From Actinomyces sp. (GTDB lineage: Bacteria; Actinomycetota; Actinomycetes; Actinomycetales; Actinomycetaceae): a stretch of DNA of 64,000 bases. The first letter of the stretch is position 1, and every line of letters starts with the position of its first letter. Of this stretch, positions 24,966 through 34,457 are shown piece by piece. A program made the position numbers and the translations under genes. The stretch spans positions 1 through 64,000 of the forward strand of contig NZ_JAUNHI010000005.1 of the NCBI RefSeq assembly GCF_030524025.1, given 5' to 3'. The notes below the pieces were generated by a model. It saw only the letters and a program-made list of their open reading frames with translations, made no database searches and was not told the origin of the DNA.

Positions 24966-26012
24966 TCACGTGGGACGCCGGATCCGCAGTGCCCCCGGTT
25001 GCAGGCGCACGCGCACCCCGCGGGTGGGCGCCAACAGGTCGCCGTCGACCTGGACGAGGGCGGGCTCGGCCAGGCGCACAGTGATCGTGTGCCCGAAACG
25101 GCGCAGGACCCGGCCGGTGGGGCGCAGGACCCGGTCGTCCTCGGCGGCCCGCGGCACTGAAGTGCGTGGTGCCAGGACCTGTCGCGCCAGCGAGCTCCAC
25201 CCCACGACGCCGGCGACCGTGTCGATCGCGGCGACGTCGAGCACGCCGTCGTCCATCCTGGCCCCGGGCAGCAAGGTGATGCCCGCGGGCAGCCGCCCCC
25301 CGTTGGCGACGAGCAGGCAACGGGCGCGAAGCCGTTCGACGCGGTGGGGTCCGCCGTCGGCGTCCAGGCCGAGCACGAACTCCATGCGCGGTGAGCTGAG
25401 GTTCTGGAACGCGGCCAGCGCGTAGGCCCCCCACTTGATCCGCGCCTTGAGCACTGGGCGGGTGGAGGCCACGAGCCCCGCGTCGAAGCCGAGGCCGGCC
25501 ACGACCATGCAGGCGTGCTCCGAGCCCAGGGTCGGATGGGCCCAGCCTCCCGGAGGAGCGGGGGAGTCCTCGCCGGCCTCGGTGCTCACCCAGGCCAGGT
25601 CGGTTCGCACCGCGGTGCCGCGGGAGGCGAGCTCGATGGCCTCGGCAGTGCGGCCGACCGGGAGGCCGAGGTTGCGTGCGGCCAGGTTCGCAGTTCCCAG
25701 AGGCAGAATCGCCATGTCGACCGAGGCACCCGCCAGGCCCGCGGCCACCGAGCGCACGGTGCCGTCGCCCCCGACGGCCACCACGAGGTCGGCTCCCGAG
25801 GCCAGGGCCAGCCTGGCCTGGGTGGCTCCGGTCTCGGCCCGCGTGGTCTCGATCCACACCGGGTTCGCGTAGCCGGCGGCGGCCAGTGCGTGGGTGAGGC
25901 GCTCGCGGACAGCCGGGGTGACCGCGGGCTTGGAGGGGTTGAAGACGACGCAGGCCACGGCCCCGCGCCCGGGGTCGGTGCCCGGGTGCTGGCCTCCACG
26001 TCGTTGTGCCAC
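24966..26012 (-). CDS. diacylglycerol/lipid kinase family protein
   Basis: A 348-residue DAGK catalytic-domain protein (YegS/DgkB type) starting at GTG 26012. The N-terminal ACVVFNPSKP strand and the nucleotide motif VAVGGDGTVRSVA (GGDGT at about 81-85) are both present. PLGTANLAARNLGLP and the second-lobe GLGFDAGLV complete the fold, ending with the characteristic VQVDGDLL block. It is expected to phosphorylate a membrane diacylglycerol-like lipid in phosphatidic acid recycling. No membrane segment. Single gene. Confidence 0.88.
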   Translation of the reverse strand: MAQRRGGQHPGTDPGRGAVACVVFNPSKPAVTPAVRERLTHALAAAGYANPVWIETTRAETGATQARLALASGADLVVAVGGDGTVRSVAAGLAGASVDMAILPLGTANLAARNLGLPVGRTAEAIELASRGTAVRTDLAWVSTEAGEDSPAPPGGWAHPTLGSEHACMVVAGLGFDAGLVASTRPVLKARIKWGAYALAAFQNLSSPRMEFVLGLDADGGPHRVERLRARCLLVANGGRLPAGITLLPGARMDDGVLDVAAIDTVAGVVGWSSLARQVLAPRTSVPRAAEDDRVLRPTGRVLRRFGHTITVRLAEPALVQVDGDLLAPTRGVRVRLQPGALRIRRPT

Positions 26013-26091
26013 AGGTGAAGGGTAGCGATCCCCAGGCCTGCGAGGGCCTGCCCTGCCCGGAGGGTGGGCGGTCTGGCTTCAGGGGCGGGCG

Positions 26092-27030
26092 TTAGTCCTC
26101 GCGCTCGGTCAGCGGTAGTGCGGGCAGCCCGGCGCTGCGGGTCAGGTCGGTGATGACGTGGGCCAGGCGGGCGAAGTCGGTGGCCCGCGAGGAGGAGCTG
26201 CGGTGGACCAGGCCGATGCGTCGCACGGGCGCCGGCTCGGCGAAGCGGGCGACGGCGTGGGGCTCGGTGCCGAGCATCGGCAGCGCGCCCTCGGGCACGA
26301 CCGTGATCCCCACCCCGTGGGTGACCATGCGCACGACCGTGAGCAGGGTCGTGGCCACCGCCACCGGCGGGACGGTGCCGTAGCGCTGGCACAGGGCCAG
26401 GGTCTGGTCGCGCAGGCAGTTGCCCTCGTCGAGCAGGAGGAGGTCCTGGCTGTCCAGGTCGGAGGGCGCGATGTCCTCGCGCCCCGCCCAGGGGTGGTTC
26501 GGCGGGACGAGGATGACGAGCGGCTCGTCGTACATGGGGATGGCCACCGCGCGGTGCAGGTCGACGTCGATGGCGATGATCGCGGCGTCGAGGCGGCCCT
26601 GGTTGAGCATGTCGAGGATGTCGCCGGTCACCATCTCGCGCAGCTCGGGCTGGAGCAGCGGCAGCTCGCTGGGCAGCCCGTCGAGGATGACCGGGGCGAG
26701 ATAGGGCGCCAGGGTCGGGATGAGGCCGAGGCGCAGCAGGCCGGTCAGTGCGGCGCCCTGGCTGGAGACGGCCTCGTTGAAGGACTCGGCGGCGAGCACG
26801 GCGTCGCGGGCGTAGGGCAGGAGCGTCTCACCAAGGGGGGTGACGAGCACCCGGCGCGTGGTGCGCTCGACCAGCTCGCCCCCGATGCGCTTCTCCAGGG
26901 CGGTGATCGCCTGGGACAGGCTCGGTTGGCTCACTCCCAGGGTGGTGGCGGCCTCGCCGAAGTGCTGGTGGTCGCACAAGGCGACGAAGGCGCGCAGCTG
27001 GGAGAAGGAGGGCAGGGAGGACGGTGGCAT
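26092..27030 (-). CDS. oxyR: LysR-type peroxide sensor OxyR
   Basis: A 312-residue LysR regulator from the ATG at 27030 (AGGAAA 4-5 bases upstream; the 30-residue longer frame to 27120 is not conserved). The winged HTH is SQLRAFVALCDHQHFGEAA plus VSQPSLSQAITALEKRIGG. In the effector domain DEGNCLRDQTLALC has two cysteines nine residues apart (205 and 214), matching Cys199/Cys208 of E. coli OxyR, the peroxide-sensing disulfide pair. No katA or ahpC adjoins it, so its regulon is elsewhere. The AT-rich stretch 27095-27150 is the probable autoregulated promoter. Confidence 0.92.
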   Translation of the reverse strand: MPPSSLPSFSQLRAFVALCDHQHFGEAATTLGVSQPSLSQAITALEKRIGGELVERTTRRVLVTPLGETLLPYARDAVLAAESFNEAVSSQGAALTGLLRLGLIPTLAPYLAPVILDGLPSELPLLQPELREMVTGDILDMLNQGRLDAAIIAIDVDLHRAVAIPMYDEPLVILVPPNHPWAGREDIAPSDLDSQDLLLLDEGNCLRDQTLALCQRYGTVPPVAVATTLLTVVRMVTHGVGITVVPEGALPMLGTEPHAVARFAEPAPVRRIGLVHRSSSSRATDFARLAHVITDLTRSAGLPALPLTERED

Positions 27031-27180
27031 GAGTTTCCTGTGTCGTCTTGTGGTTGTGTCGTCACGATGCCCGGGCGGCCCGGACCTCTTGACCTTCCTG
27101 TGATGATAGGGCGTAACCAATGAATAAAGTAGGTTTCACAGGTCACTAATTGCGGGTTCGGGAGGACGACGTCGCCACTG

Positions 27181-27210
27181 TGCGCGTCCGTGCGCGTCCG
27201 TGCGCGTCCG
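27181..27210 (+). repeat. 10-bp tandem repeat, three copies
   Basis: TGCGCGTCCG is repeated three times without interruption between oxyR and serS. It lies about 100 bases upstream of the serS start; no function is evident. Confidence 0.9.
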
Positions 27211-27310
27211 GGCGAGTACCTGCCTGGCGGCGCCAACCCGCACCCGCCCTGGCAACACGATGGCGAAGGCCATCGTCGAGGTCCTCGACGGCCTGACTAC
27301 ACTCGGCCCC

Positions 27311-28582
27311 ATGATCGACCTGCGCGCCCTCAGAGACAATCCGGAGCCCTATCGCGCCAGCCAGCGCGCACGTGGGGCGGATGTCTCCCTCGTCGACCGC
27401 GTCATCGCCGCCGACGAGGCCCGCCGCTCCTCGCTGGGTGCCTTCGAGGCCCTGCGGGCCGAGCAGAAGGCCGTCTCCCGGTCCGTGGGCAAGGCCGGCC
27501 CGGAGGACCGACCGGCCGTCCTGGCCCAGGCCAAGCAGCTGGCCGAGCAGGTCCGCTCCGCCGAGGCCGCCGCCACCCAGGCGGCCGCCGACCTCGAGGC
27601 GCTGACGCTGCAGTTCGCCAACCTTATCGAGGGCGCGCCCTCGGGGGGTGAGGAGGACTACGTCGTCCTGCGCCACGAGGGGCCCGAGCCCCGCGACTTC
27701 GCAGCCGAGGGCTTCGAGCCCGCCGACCACCTGGCCCTGGGCGAGACCCTCGACATCATCGACACCCGGCGCGGTGCGAAGGTCTCGGGCTCGCGCTTCT
27801 ACTTCCTCAAGGGCTGGGGCATGCGCCTGGAGCTGGCGCTCATGACCGCCGCCTTGGACAAGGCCACCTCCTACGGCTTCGTGCCGATGACCACCCCGAC
27901 GCTGGTCACCCCCCAGGTCATGGGAGGCACCGGCTTCCTGGGCGCCCACTCCGACGAGATCTACTACCTCCCGGCCGACGACCTCTATCTCACGGGAACC
28001 TCCGAGGTGGCCCTGGCGGGCTACCACACCGACGAGATCCTCGACCTGTCGGCCGGCCCCCGGCGCTACCTGGGCTGGTCGACCTGCTACCGGCGGGAGG
28101 CGGGCGCCGCGGGCAAGGACACCCGGGGCATCATCCGGGTCCACCAGTTCAACAAGGCCGAGATGTTCGCCTACGTGCGTCCCGAGGACGCGGCCGAGGA
28201 GCACGAGCGCCTGCTGGCCCTGGAGGAGGAGATGCTCGCCCTGGTCGACCTGCCCTACCGGGTCATCGACACCGCCGCGGGCGACCTGGGATCCTCGGCC
28301 GCCCGCAAGTTCGACTGCGAGGCCTGGCTGCCGACCCAGAACCGGTGGATGGAGGTCACCTCCACCTCGAATTGCACGACCTTCCAGGCCCGTCGGCTCT
28401 CGATCCGTGAGCGCCGCGACGGCAGGACGAGCCCGGTGGCCACCCTCAACGGCACCCTGGCCACGACCCGCTGGATCGTCGCGATCCTGGAGAACCACCA
28501 GCGCGCCGACGGTTCCGTCGTCGTCCCGGACGGGCTGCGCCCCTACCTCGGCGGCCTGGACCTCATCGAGCCGGTTGCCTGA
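27311..28582 (+). CDS. serS: seryl-tRNA synthetase
   Basis: A 423-residue class II synthetase charging tRNA-Ser. The N-terminal coiled-coil arm (about 30-105) binds the long variable arm. Motif 2 is in [24 protein letters not shown] and motif 3 in [22 protein letters not shown]. The ATG at 27311 matches the conserved start [12 protein letters not shown]. It is followed after 1 base by the HAD gene. Two tRNA-Ser genes are present 13 kb away in this window. Confidence 0.97.
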   Translation: MIDLRALRDNPEPYRASQRARGADVSLVDRVIAADEARRSSLGAFEALRAEQKAVSRSVGKAGPEDRPAVLAQAKQLAEQVRSAEAAATQAAADLEALTLQFANLIEGAPSGGEEDYVVLRHEGPEPRDFAAEGFEPADHLALGETLDIIDTRRGAKVSGSRFYFLKGWGMRLELALMTAALDKATSYGFVPMTTPTLVTPQVMGGTGFLGAHSDEIYYLPADDLYLTGTSEVALAGYHTDEILDLSAGPRRYLGWSTCYRREAGAAGKDTRGIIRVHQFNKAEMFAYVRPEDAAEEHERLLALEEEMLALVDLPYRVIDTAAGDLGSSAARKFDCEAWLPTQNRWMEVTSTSNCTTFQARRLSIRERRDGRTSPVATLNGTLATTRWIVAILENHQRADGSVVVPDGLRPYLGGLDLIEPVA

Positions 28583-28583
28583 C

Positions 28584-29738
28584 ATGGACGACGACCGCCC
28601 GCTCGACACCCGGGAGCCCCGGAGCGAGCCGAACCCCCAGGCGGGGGGCGCGCACGTCATCGCCCCGGGGACCCCGTCAGTCCTCGGGGCGTCGGCGGCC
28701 CAAGCCCCGGCGGCACCCGGCCCCTCGGGGAGCGCCCCGGTCCCGACCGCGGTGCCCGGTGCCATGCCCTCCTCAGGGCCGCCCGACCCGGCCCTCGGCC
28801 TGTCCTCTGAGCTGAGCCTCGACATGCCGGGACCGCTGGGGCACGACGACTACCACGCCCTCGTGCGCCGGCGCATGGCCGACCTCGACGCCCTCGACCC
28901 CCTGGGAGGCGGCGCGCGCCTGGTGCCCGGACCGGGCCTGCTCGTGGCCCTCGACGTCGACGGCACGATCCTGGACCTCGGCGGGCGCGTCTCCGAGCGC
29001 GTCATGGCCGCGATCGCGCGCCTGCGCACTTACGGCGTCCAGGTCGTCATCGCCACCGGCAGGGGCGTCGAAGCCGCTCTGCCCGTCGCCCGCCACGTCG
29101 GCCTGACCGCCGGTTGGATGGTGTGCGCCAACGGCGCGGTGACGCTGCGCATGGATCCCGAGCGCCCCGGCGGCTACGAGATCGTCGAGACGGTCACCTT
29201 CGACCCCGCCCAGGCCATCGATGCCCTCCACGAGGCGGTCCCCGACGGGATCCTGGCCGTCGAGACCCCGGGCCTGCCCTTCAGGGTCTCGCGGCCCTTC
29301 CCCGACGGCGAGCTCATCGAGCACTCGGTGGTCCGCCCGCTCGATGACCTGCGCGCCGCGCCGGTCTCCCGGGTCATCTTGCGGGCGCCGGGCATGGACG
29401 TCGACCGTTTCGCCGAGATCGTGGGCCGCTCAGGCCTGCACTCGGTGGAGTACGCCATCGGCTGGACCGCGTGGCTCGACGTGGCGCCGCCGGGCGTGAC
29501 GAAGGCATCGGCGCTGGAGGTCCTGGCCGGACGGCTGGGCACCGACGCCGGGCACGCCCTGGCCGTGGGTGACGGGGCGAACGACGTCGAGATGCTCCAG
29601 TGGGCCGGGGCCGGCGTCGTCATGGGATCGGCCCCCCAGTGGGTCCAGGACCGTGGCGACATCGTGACCGAGCCCGTGTGGCACGACGGCTGCGCCGCCG
29701 TCCTGGACGCCCTCGTCGAAAGAACGCGGAGGATCTGA
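28584..29738 (+). CDS. HAD superfamily (Cof-like) hydrolase with Pro-rich N-terminal extension
   Basis: A 384-residue protein. The first 110 residues are Pro/Ala/Gly-rich and probably disordered. The HAD core follows: motif I LLVALDVDGTILDL, motif II in VVIATGRG, a C2B cap, the motif III Lys in GVTKASALEVL and motif IV AVGDGANDVEML. This is a Cof/YidA-type sugar-phosphate phosphatase fold; the substrate is unknown. The start lies 1 base after the serS stop and the stop overlaps the next ATG (TGATG), so serS, this gene and the lipoprotein gene are one transcription unit. Confidence 0.87.
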   Translation: MDDDRPLDTREPRSEPNPQAGGAHVIAPGTPSVLGASAAQAPAAPGPSGSAPVPTAVPGAMPSSGPPDPALGLSSELSLDMPGPLGHDDYHALVRRRMADLDALDPLGGGARLVPGPGLLVALDVDGTILDLGGRVSERVMAAIARLRTYGVQVVIATGRGVEAALPVARHVGLTAGWMVCANGAVTLRMDPERPGGYEIVETVTFDPAQAIDALHEAVPDGILAVETPGLPFRVSRPFPDGELIEHSVVRPLDDLRAAPVSRVILRAPGMDVDRFAEIVGRSGLHSVEYAIGWTAWLDVAPPGVTKASALEVLAGRLGTDAGHALAVGDGANDVEMLQWAGAGVVMGSAPQWVQDRGDIVTEPVWHDGCAAVLDALVERTRRI

Positions 29739-31309
29739 TGGAACGCTCCCCGAGGGTCCCCCTGGGGCCCCGCCCGACGGTTGCTCGACCGGGCGTCCGG
29801 CCCGCCGCGGCCTCCGCCCGGGTGGCTGTGCGCTCGGCCTCGGTCCTGGCCGCCCTGGCCCTGGCGGCCTCGGTGACCACGGCCTGCTCGCCCGGCGGCG
29901 CAGATGATGCCACCGGTGGAGGCGGCTGCGAGCAGTTCGAGGCCTATGGCACCACCGCGCAGGGCGCGACCGTGACCGTGGGCACGGTCTTCACGGGCAA
30001 TGAGGCGGCGCGTTTCGAGGCCTCGCTCGCGCACTTCGAGGAGTGCACCGGCATCGACGTCGTCCACTCCGGCTCCGACCAGCTCGAGACGGTGCTGCGT
30101 GCCGCCGCCGACGCCGGCTCGGCCACCGCCGACCCGACCCTGCCCGACCTGGCCGTCGTTCCGCAGTCAGGGCTGGTCACCGAGCTCGTCGACACCGGGG
30201 TGGTCTCTCCGCTGCCCGACACCGTCGGGGCGAACATCGAGCTCGGCTGGGACCGGGCGTGGTCGGATGTCGGCGCGGTCGACGGCACCCTGTACGCGGC
30301 CCCGCTCATGGCCTCGGTCAAGTCCTTCGTCTGGTACTCCCCGGCGGCCTTCGAGGCCTCGGGGTACCAGGTGCCCCGCACCTGGGAGGAGCTCGTCGAT
30401 CTGACCGACCAGGTGGTGGCCGACCACCCCGACGGCGCCGTCACCCCGTGGTGCCTGGGTGTCGCCGACGGCGAGGCCACGGGATGGCCCGTCACCGACT
30501 GGCTCGAGGATGCCCTGCTGGCCACGCGGGGCACCGGGGCCTTCGACGACTGGGCGGACCATGAGACCCCGCTCGACAGCGCACCAGCGGTCGAGGCCCT
30601 CGATGCGGTCGGTGACCTCGTCCTGGCCGACGGGCACGTCCCCGGGGGGCGGGAGGCGGCGGTGGCCACGACCGTGGAGGAGGCCGGCCAGCAGCTCGTC
30701 TCGGGCAGGTGCCTCATGCTGCATGCCTCGAGCTCCTATGAGACCGTGCTGCCCGCAGGCACCCTCGTGACCGACCCCAACGGAGAGCGCGGGGTCAAGG
30801 TGACTCCGACGACGACCGCCGCGGCCGCCGCGACGAGCCAGAGCCCACAGGCCGAGGCGACGGCCTCGCCCGAGGCGCAGTCGAGCCCGACGGTCATGGT
30901 CCCCGGCGCGGTCTCCGCCTTCCTCCTGCCCTCGAAGGGTGACGAGGACGGGGGCACGCCGGTGCTGGTCGGCGGGGACTACCTCGTGTCCCTGCGCACC
31001 TCGGAGGCGGCGGACGCGGTCATGGAGTACCTCACGAGCGCGGCGTGGGCCCAGGAGCGCGTCGAGCTCGGCGGGATGGCCTCGGCCAACCGGGGCGTCG
31101 ACGCCTCGGACATCGACTCCGATGTCGCCCGCCGCGCCACCGAGCTGCTCCAGTCGCGCCAGACGGTTATCCGGCTCGACGGGTCCGACACGATGCCCTC
31201 AGCCGTGGGCACAGACGCACTGTGGACGGCGCTGACCCAGTGGACCGCCGGGGAGCTCAGCTCGGAGGAGGCACTGGCCCAGGCCGAGGAGGCCTGGCCC
31301 AGCGACTGA
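29738..31309 (+). CDS. ABC-type sugar-binding lipoprotein-like protein
   Basis: A 523-residue exported solute-binding protein (family 1-like). The signal peptide covers about 25-50, with a lipobox-like VTTAC cysteine. The two-lobe extracellular domain contains TVTVGTVFTGNEAARFEASLA, LPDLAVVPQSGLV, GTLYAAPLMASVKSFVWYSP and a Thr/Ala/Ser-rich insertion (about 350-385). The ATG overlaps the HAD stop codon. No permease or ATPase gene is adjacent, so it either serves a distant transporter or acts in sensing. The housekeeping context (serS) makes a dedicated uptake operon unlikely. Confidence 0.8.
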   Translation: MERSPRVPLGPRPTVARPGVRPAAASARVAVRSASVLAALALAASVTTACSPGGADDATGGGGCEQFEAYGTTAQGATVTVGTVFTGNEAARFEASLAHFEECTGIDVVHSGSDQLETVLRAAADAGSATADPTLPDLAVVPQSGLVTELVDTGVVSPLPDTVGANIELGWDRAWSDVGAVDGTLYAAPLMASVKSFVWYSPAAFEASGYQVPRTWEELVDLTDQVVADHPDGAVTPWCLGVADGEATGWPVTDWLEDALLATRGTGAFDDWADHETPLDSAPAVEALDAVGDLVLADGHVPGGREAAVATTVEEAGQQLVSGRCLMLHASSSYETVLPAGTLVTDPNGERGVKVTPTTTAAAAATSQSPQAEATASPEAQSSPTVMVPGAVSAFLLPSKGDEDGGTPVLVGGDYLVSLRTSEAADAVMEYLTSAAWAQERVELGGMASANRGVDASDIDSDVARRATELLQSRQTVIRLDGSDTMPSAVGTDALWTALTQWTAGELSSEEALAQAEEAWPSD

Positions 31310-31327
31310 TGCGGGGCGTGCCTTTGC

Positions 31328-31374
31328 CTGCGGGTCATGGCCTCGCGCCGCCGGCACGAGGCCATGACCCGCAG
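31328..31374. terminator. bidirectional terminator hairpin
   Basis: A perfect 18-bp stem: CTGCGGGTCATGGCCTCG (31328-31345) pairs with CGAGGCCATGACCCGCAG (31357-31374) around an 11-base loop. It lies exactly between the convergent lipoprotein (plus) and alpha-mannosidase (minus) genes; there is no T-run. Confidence 0.75.
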
Positions 31375-31377
31375 GGC

Positions 31378-34300
31378 TCAGGCGCGGGGAATTCGCAGCG
31401 TGACGATCTGGAAGGGCCGCATCTCGAAGGATGTGGTCGGCCCGGTCTCATCGAGCCCCGGCCGCACCTCCTCCGGCGCCGCCTCGAGCGCCGGACCGGC
31501 GACGTCACGCTCGAGCAGGTCGACAGTGCGCACCGGGCCCGCGGGGAATCCCGGGGTCACCCGCGCCCGCGTGCGCGCCCCCAGGGACTCGTAGAGACGC
31601 ACGACGACGTCGCCGCTGCGGTCCTCGGCGAGCTTGACCGCCTCCACAACGACACCACGCCCCTCGACCGACACGAGCGGCTCGACCTCATGGTCACCGG
31701 TCACCACCCGATCCGGGAGGTTGAAGACGTAGCCTTCGGCCACTGCCTCCTCGATCCGGGCACCGGGGCGCAGTGCGACCCGCAGGCGGTGGCGCCCCTG
31801 ATCGGCCTCGGGGTCGGGGAAGAGCGGGGCCCGCAGGAGGGACAGGCGCACCACCGTGCTCGGTCGGCCCAGCTCGTCGAGCCCACGGGTCACGTCGTGC
31901 CCGTAGGTCGAGTCGTTGAGCACCGCCGTGCCGTAGCCCGGCTCTCCCACATGGATCCACCGGTGGGCACAGATCTCGTAACGCGCCGCGTCCCAGGAGG
32001 TGTTCTGGTGTGTCGGGCGTGAGACATGGCCGAACTGCATCTCGGAGGTCGAGCTCTCCGCCATGAGGTCGAGGGGGAAGGCCAGCTTAAGCAGTCGCTG
32101 ACGCTCGTGCCAGTCGACATCAAGATCGAAGACCACCTGGGTGGCGTCCGCCGGCAACCGGATCTCCTCGGTCAGGCGTGATGCCTCACCCAGGCGTCGC
32201 TCGATGCGGACGACGCCGTCGGCCCCGTCCTGCTCGACGGTGAGCACCTGGACGTCCACGATGTCCTCAACCATGCGCCGGTACTCGGCGTCGATGTCCC
32301 AGGCGTCCCACTGGCGGGGAACGTCCCGGTGGAGCTGGAGCAGGCCCGCCCGCGCCCCGGGGGACAGGACCTCCCGATCGGCCCGGAGGTCGATGACCGA
32401 AGTGATGAGCCCTGCGGCATCGATCGAGACGCGCAGGAGGCCGTTGTCGAGCACCGCCCCGCCATCGACCTGCTCGGTGGCAGTGCGTCCCGTGGCTGGA
32501 CGACCGGTGCCGATGCCCAGGGACGGGACCGCCCCGACCTCGACGGGTGCGGCATTGAGGCGCAGCGGCCGCGAGCCCTCGCCGACCAGGGCGGCGGCCG
32601 AACGGGCGATGATCGCCTCGAGGGCCTCAGAGACCTCGCTGTACTCCCGCTCGGTCTGCTCGTACACCCAGCCGATGGAGGTCCCGGGCAGGATGTCGTG
32701 GAACTGGTTGCGCAGCACCGTGTGCCAGCACTCCTTGATCTCCTCGTAGGGATAGGGCAGGCCCTCACGGACGGCGGCAGTGGCCGCCCACAGCTCGGCC
32801 TCGCGCAGCAGGTGCTCGCTGCGTCGGTTGCCCTGCTTGGTACGCAGCTGGGAGGTGTACGTGCCCCGGTGGAACTCCAGGTACATCTCTCCGCTCCACA
32901 CCGGAAGCCCTCCGGCTCCGCCGGCCTGGGACTCGGTGCGCTCGAAGAAGGTGTTGGGGCTGGCCAGCTCCACCGTCGGCACCCCTTCGAGGTCGGCGAA
33001 ACGGTGGGCGGCGGCGAGCATCTCGCGGGTCGGCCCACCCCCGCCGTCGCCATAGCCGAAGGGCACGATCGAGCTCGAGGCCACCCGCTTGTCGGCGAAG
33101 TTGGACTCGGCGTGCCGCAGCTCGTCGACTGACAGCCTGGCGCCGTAGGTGTCAGCCGGCGGGAAATGGGTGAGCACCCTGGAGCCGTCGATCCCCTCCC
33201 AGGTGAAGGTGTGGTGCGGGAAGCGGTTGACCTCGTTCCACGACATCTTCTGGGACAGGAACCAGCGCGACCCGGCCGCCCGGATGATCTGGGGCAGGGA
33301 GCCGCTGTAGCCGAAGGAGTCGGGAAGCCAGGCGTCAAGGGTCTCGACGCCGAACTCCTCGAGGAAGAATCCCTTGCCCTCAATGATTTGGCGGGCCAGG
33401 GCCTCCGAGCCGGGCATATTCGTATCCGACTCCAGCCACATGCCGCCCACGGGCACGAAGCGGCCCTGGGCGACGCGCTCCTTGATCCGGGCGTAAAGGT
33501 CAGGGCGGGCCTGTTTGACCCACAGATACTGCTGGGCCGAGGAGCAGGCGAAGACGAAGTCCGGGTCGGTGTCCATCAGCGCCAGGACTGAGGAGAAGGT
33601 CCGCACGCACTTGCGCACCGTCTCGCGCGTCGGCCACAGCCAGGCCGAGTCGATGTGTGCGTGCCCGACGGCCAGCACGTGGTGGGCGCTGGCGTGAGCC
33701 GGACGGGCCAGCACCCCGGCGAGCTCGGCGCGCGCCCGTGCTGCGGTGCCGGCGATGTCGCGCGGGTCGAGCAGGTCGGTGGCCCGGTCCAGGGCCTCGT
33801 CGATGAGGGCGCGTCGGGTGGAGTCCAGGGGCAGCGCCGCCGCCAGCTCAAGGAGCACTCCCAGGTCGGCGGCCAGTGCGTCGACCTCCAGGTCGCGTAG
33901 GGCGACATCGACGCGTCGCAGCCGGTAGAGGGGGTCCTGCCCCGCGGTGGACTTGCGTCCGTAAGGGGTGGGGGCGAAACCGAAACCGCCGGCCACGTCG
34001 GGGTTGGCGGCCGCCTCGATGTAGACCTCGATCCGGTCGGGCTCGGCCGCCCAGGGCGCCGTCTGGTTGCGCGGGGAGACCGCTTTGATGATCGAGCCGT
34101 CGGCGCGCATGAGCAGGCCCTCGGCCTGGAAACCGGGCTGGGTGTCGGTGAAGCCCAGATCGACGACGAGCTCGACCTCCGTGCCGGCGACCTCTCGCCA
34201 CTGTGCGGGCACGGTCCCGGTGGCACGCAGCCACAAGGTGCGCCATGGGGCGCCCCATGCTGTGCCCACCGAGGTGGGGGCGAAGTCCTGGGCCATCGCC

Positions 34301-34440
34301 TCCTGGAAACTCACCGGCTCGTCGGGGACCTCCCATCCGCTCAGCTCCAGGGGCAGGCTCTGGCGGTGGAGCGCGGCGGACACGTGCTCGCGCAGCATCC
34401 GCTCAGCGCGTTTCTCGGTCAGTAGCGGGTTGGTGTGCAT
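31378..34440 (-). CDS. GH38 alpha-mannosidase
   Basis: A 1020-residue intracellular alpha-mannosidase without signal peptide. The GH38 catalytic domain (about 250-530) includes VGHAHIDSAWLWP (metal His and Asp), GGMWLESDTNMPGSE and the nucleophile Asp374 in AWLPDSFGYSG. The middle helical domain and the C-terminal beta-sandwich (from about 640) are complete. The ATG at 34440 begins MHTNPLLTEKRAERML; the open frame upstream is only an antisense shadow. It is the last gene of the minus-strand operon behind two sugar permeases and a binding protein, so it should trim imported mannosides to mannose. Confidence 0.93.
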   Translation of the reverse strand: MHTNPLLTEKRAERMLREHVSAALHRQSLPLELSGWEVPDEPVSFQEAMAQDFAPTSVGTAWGAPWRTLWLRATGTVPAQWREVAGTEVELVVDLGFTDTQPGFQAEGLLMRADGSIIKAVSPRNQTAPWAAEPDRIEVYIEAAANPDVAGGFGFAPTPYGRKSTAGQDPLYRLRRVDVALRDLEVDALAADLGVLLELAAALPLDSTRRALIDEALDRATDLLDPRDIAGTAARARAELAGVLARPAHASAHHVLAVGHAHIDSAWLWPTRETVRKCVRTFSSVLALMDTDPDFVFACSSAQQYLWVKQARPDLYARIKERVAQGRFVPVGGMWLESDTNMPGSEALARQIIEGKGFFLEEFGVETLDAWLPDSFGYSGSLPQIIRAAGSRWFLSQKMSWNEVNRFPHHTFTWEGIDGSRVLTHFPPADTYGARLSVDELRHAESNFADKRVASSSIVPFGYGDGGGGPTREMLAAAHRFADLEGVPTVELASPNTFFERTESQAGGAGGLPVWSGEMYLEFHRGTYTSQLRTKQGNRRSEHLLREAELWAATAAVREGLPYPYEEIKECWHTVLRNQFHDILPGTSIGWVYEQTEREYSEVSEALEAIIARSAAALVGEGSRPLRLNAAPVEVGAVPSLGIGTGRPATGRTATEQVDGGAVLDNGLLRVSIDAAGLITSVIDLRADREVLSPGARAGLLQLHRDVPRQWDAWDIDAEYRRMVEDIVDVQVLTVEQDGADGVVRIERRLGEASRLTEEIRLPADATQVVFDLDVDWHERQRLLKLAFPLDLMAESSTSEMQFGHVSRPTHQNTSWDAARYEICAHRWIHVGEPGYGTAVLNDSTYGHDVTRGLDELGRPSTVVRLSLLRAPLFPDPEADQGRHRLRVALRPGARIEEAVAEGYVFNLPDRVVTGDHEVEPLVSVEGRGVVVEAVKLAEDRSGDVVVRLYESLGARTRARVTPGFPAGPVRTVDLLERDVAGPALEAAPEEVRPGLDETGPTTSFEMRPFQIVTLRIPRA

Positions 34441-34457
34441 GAGTGGTGCCTTTCGGG

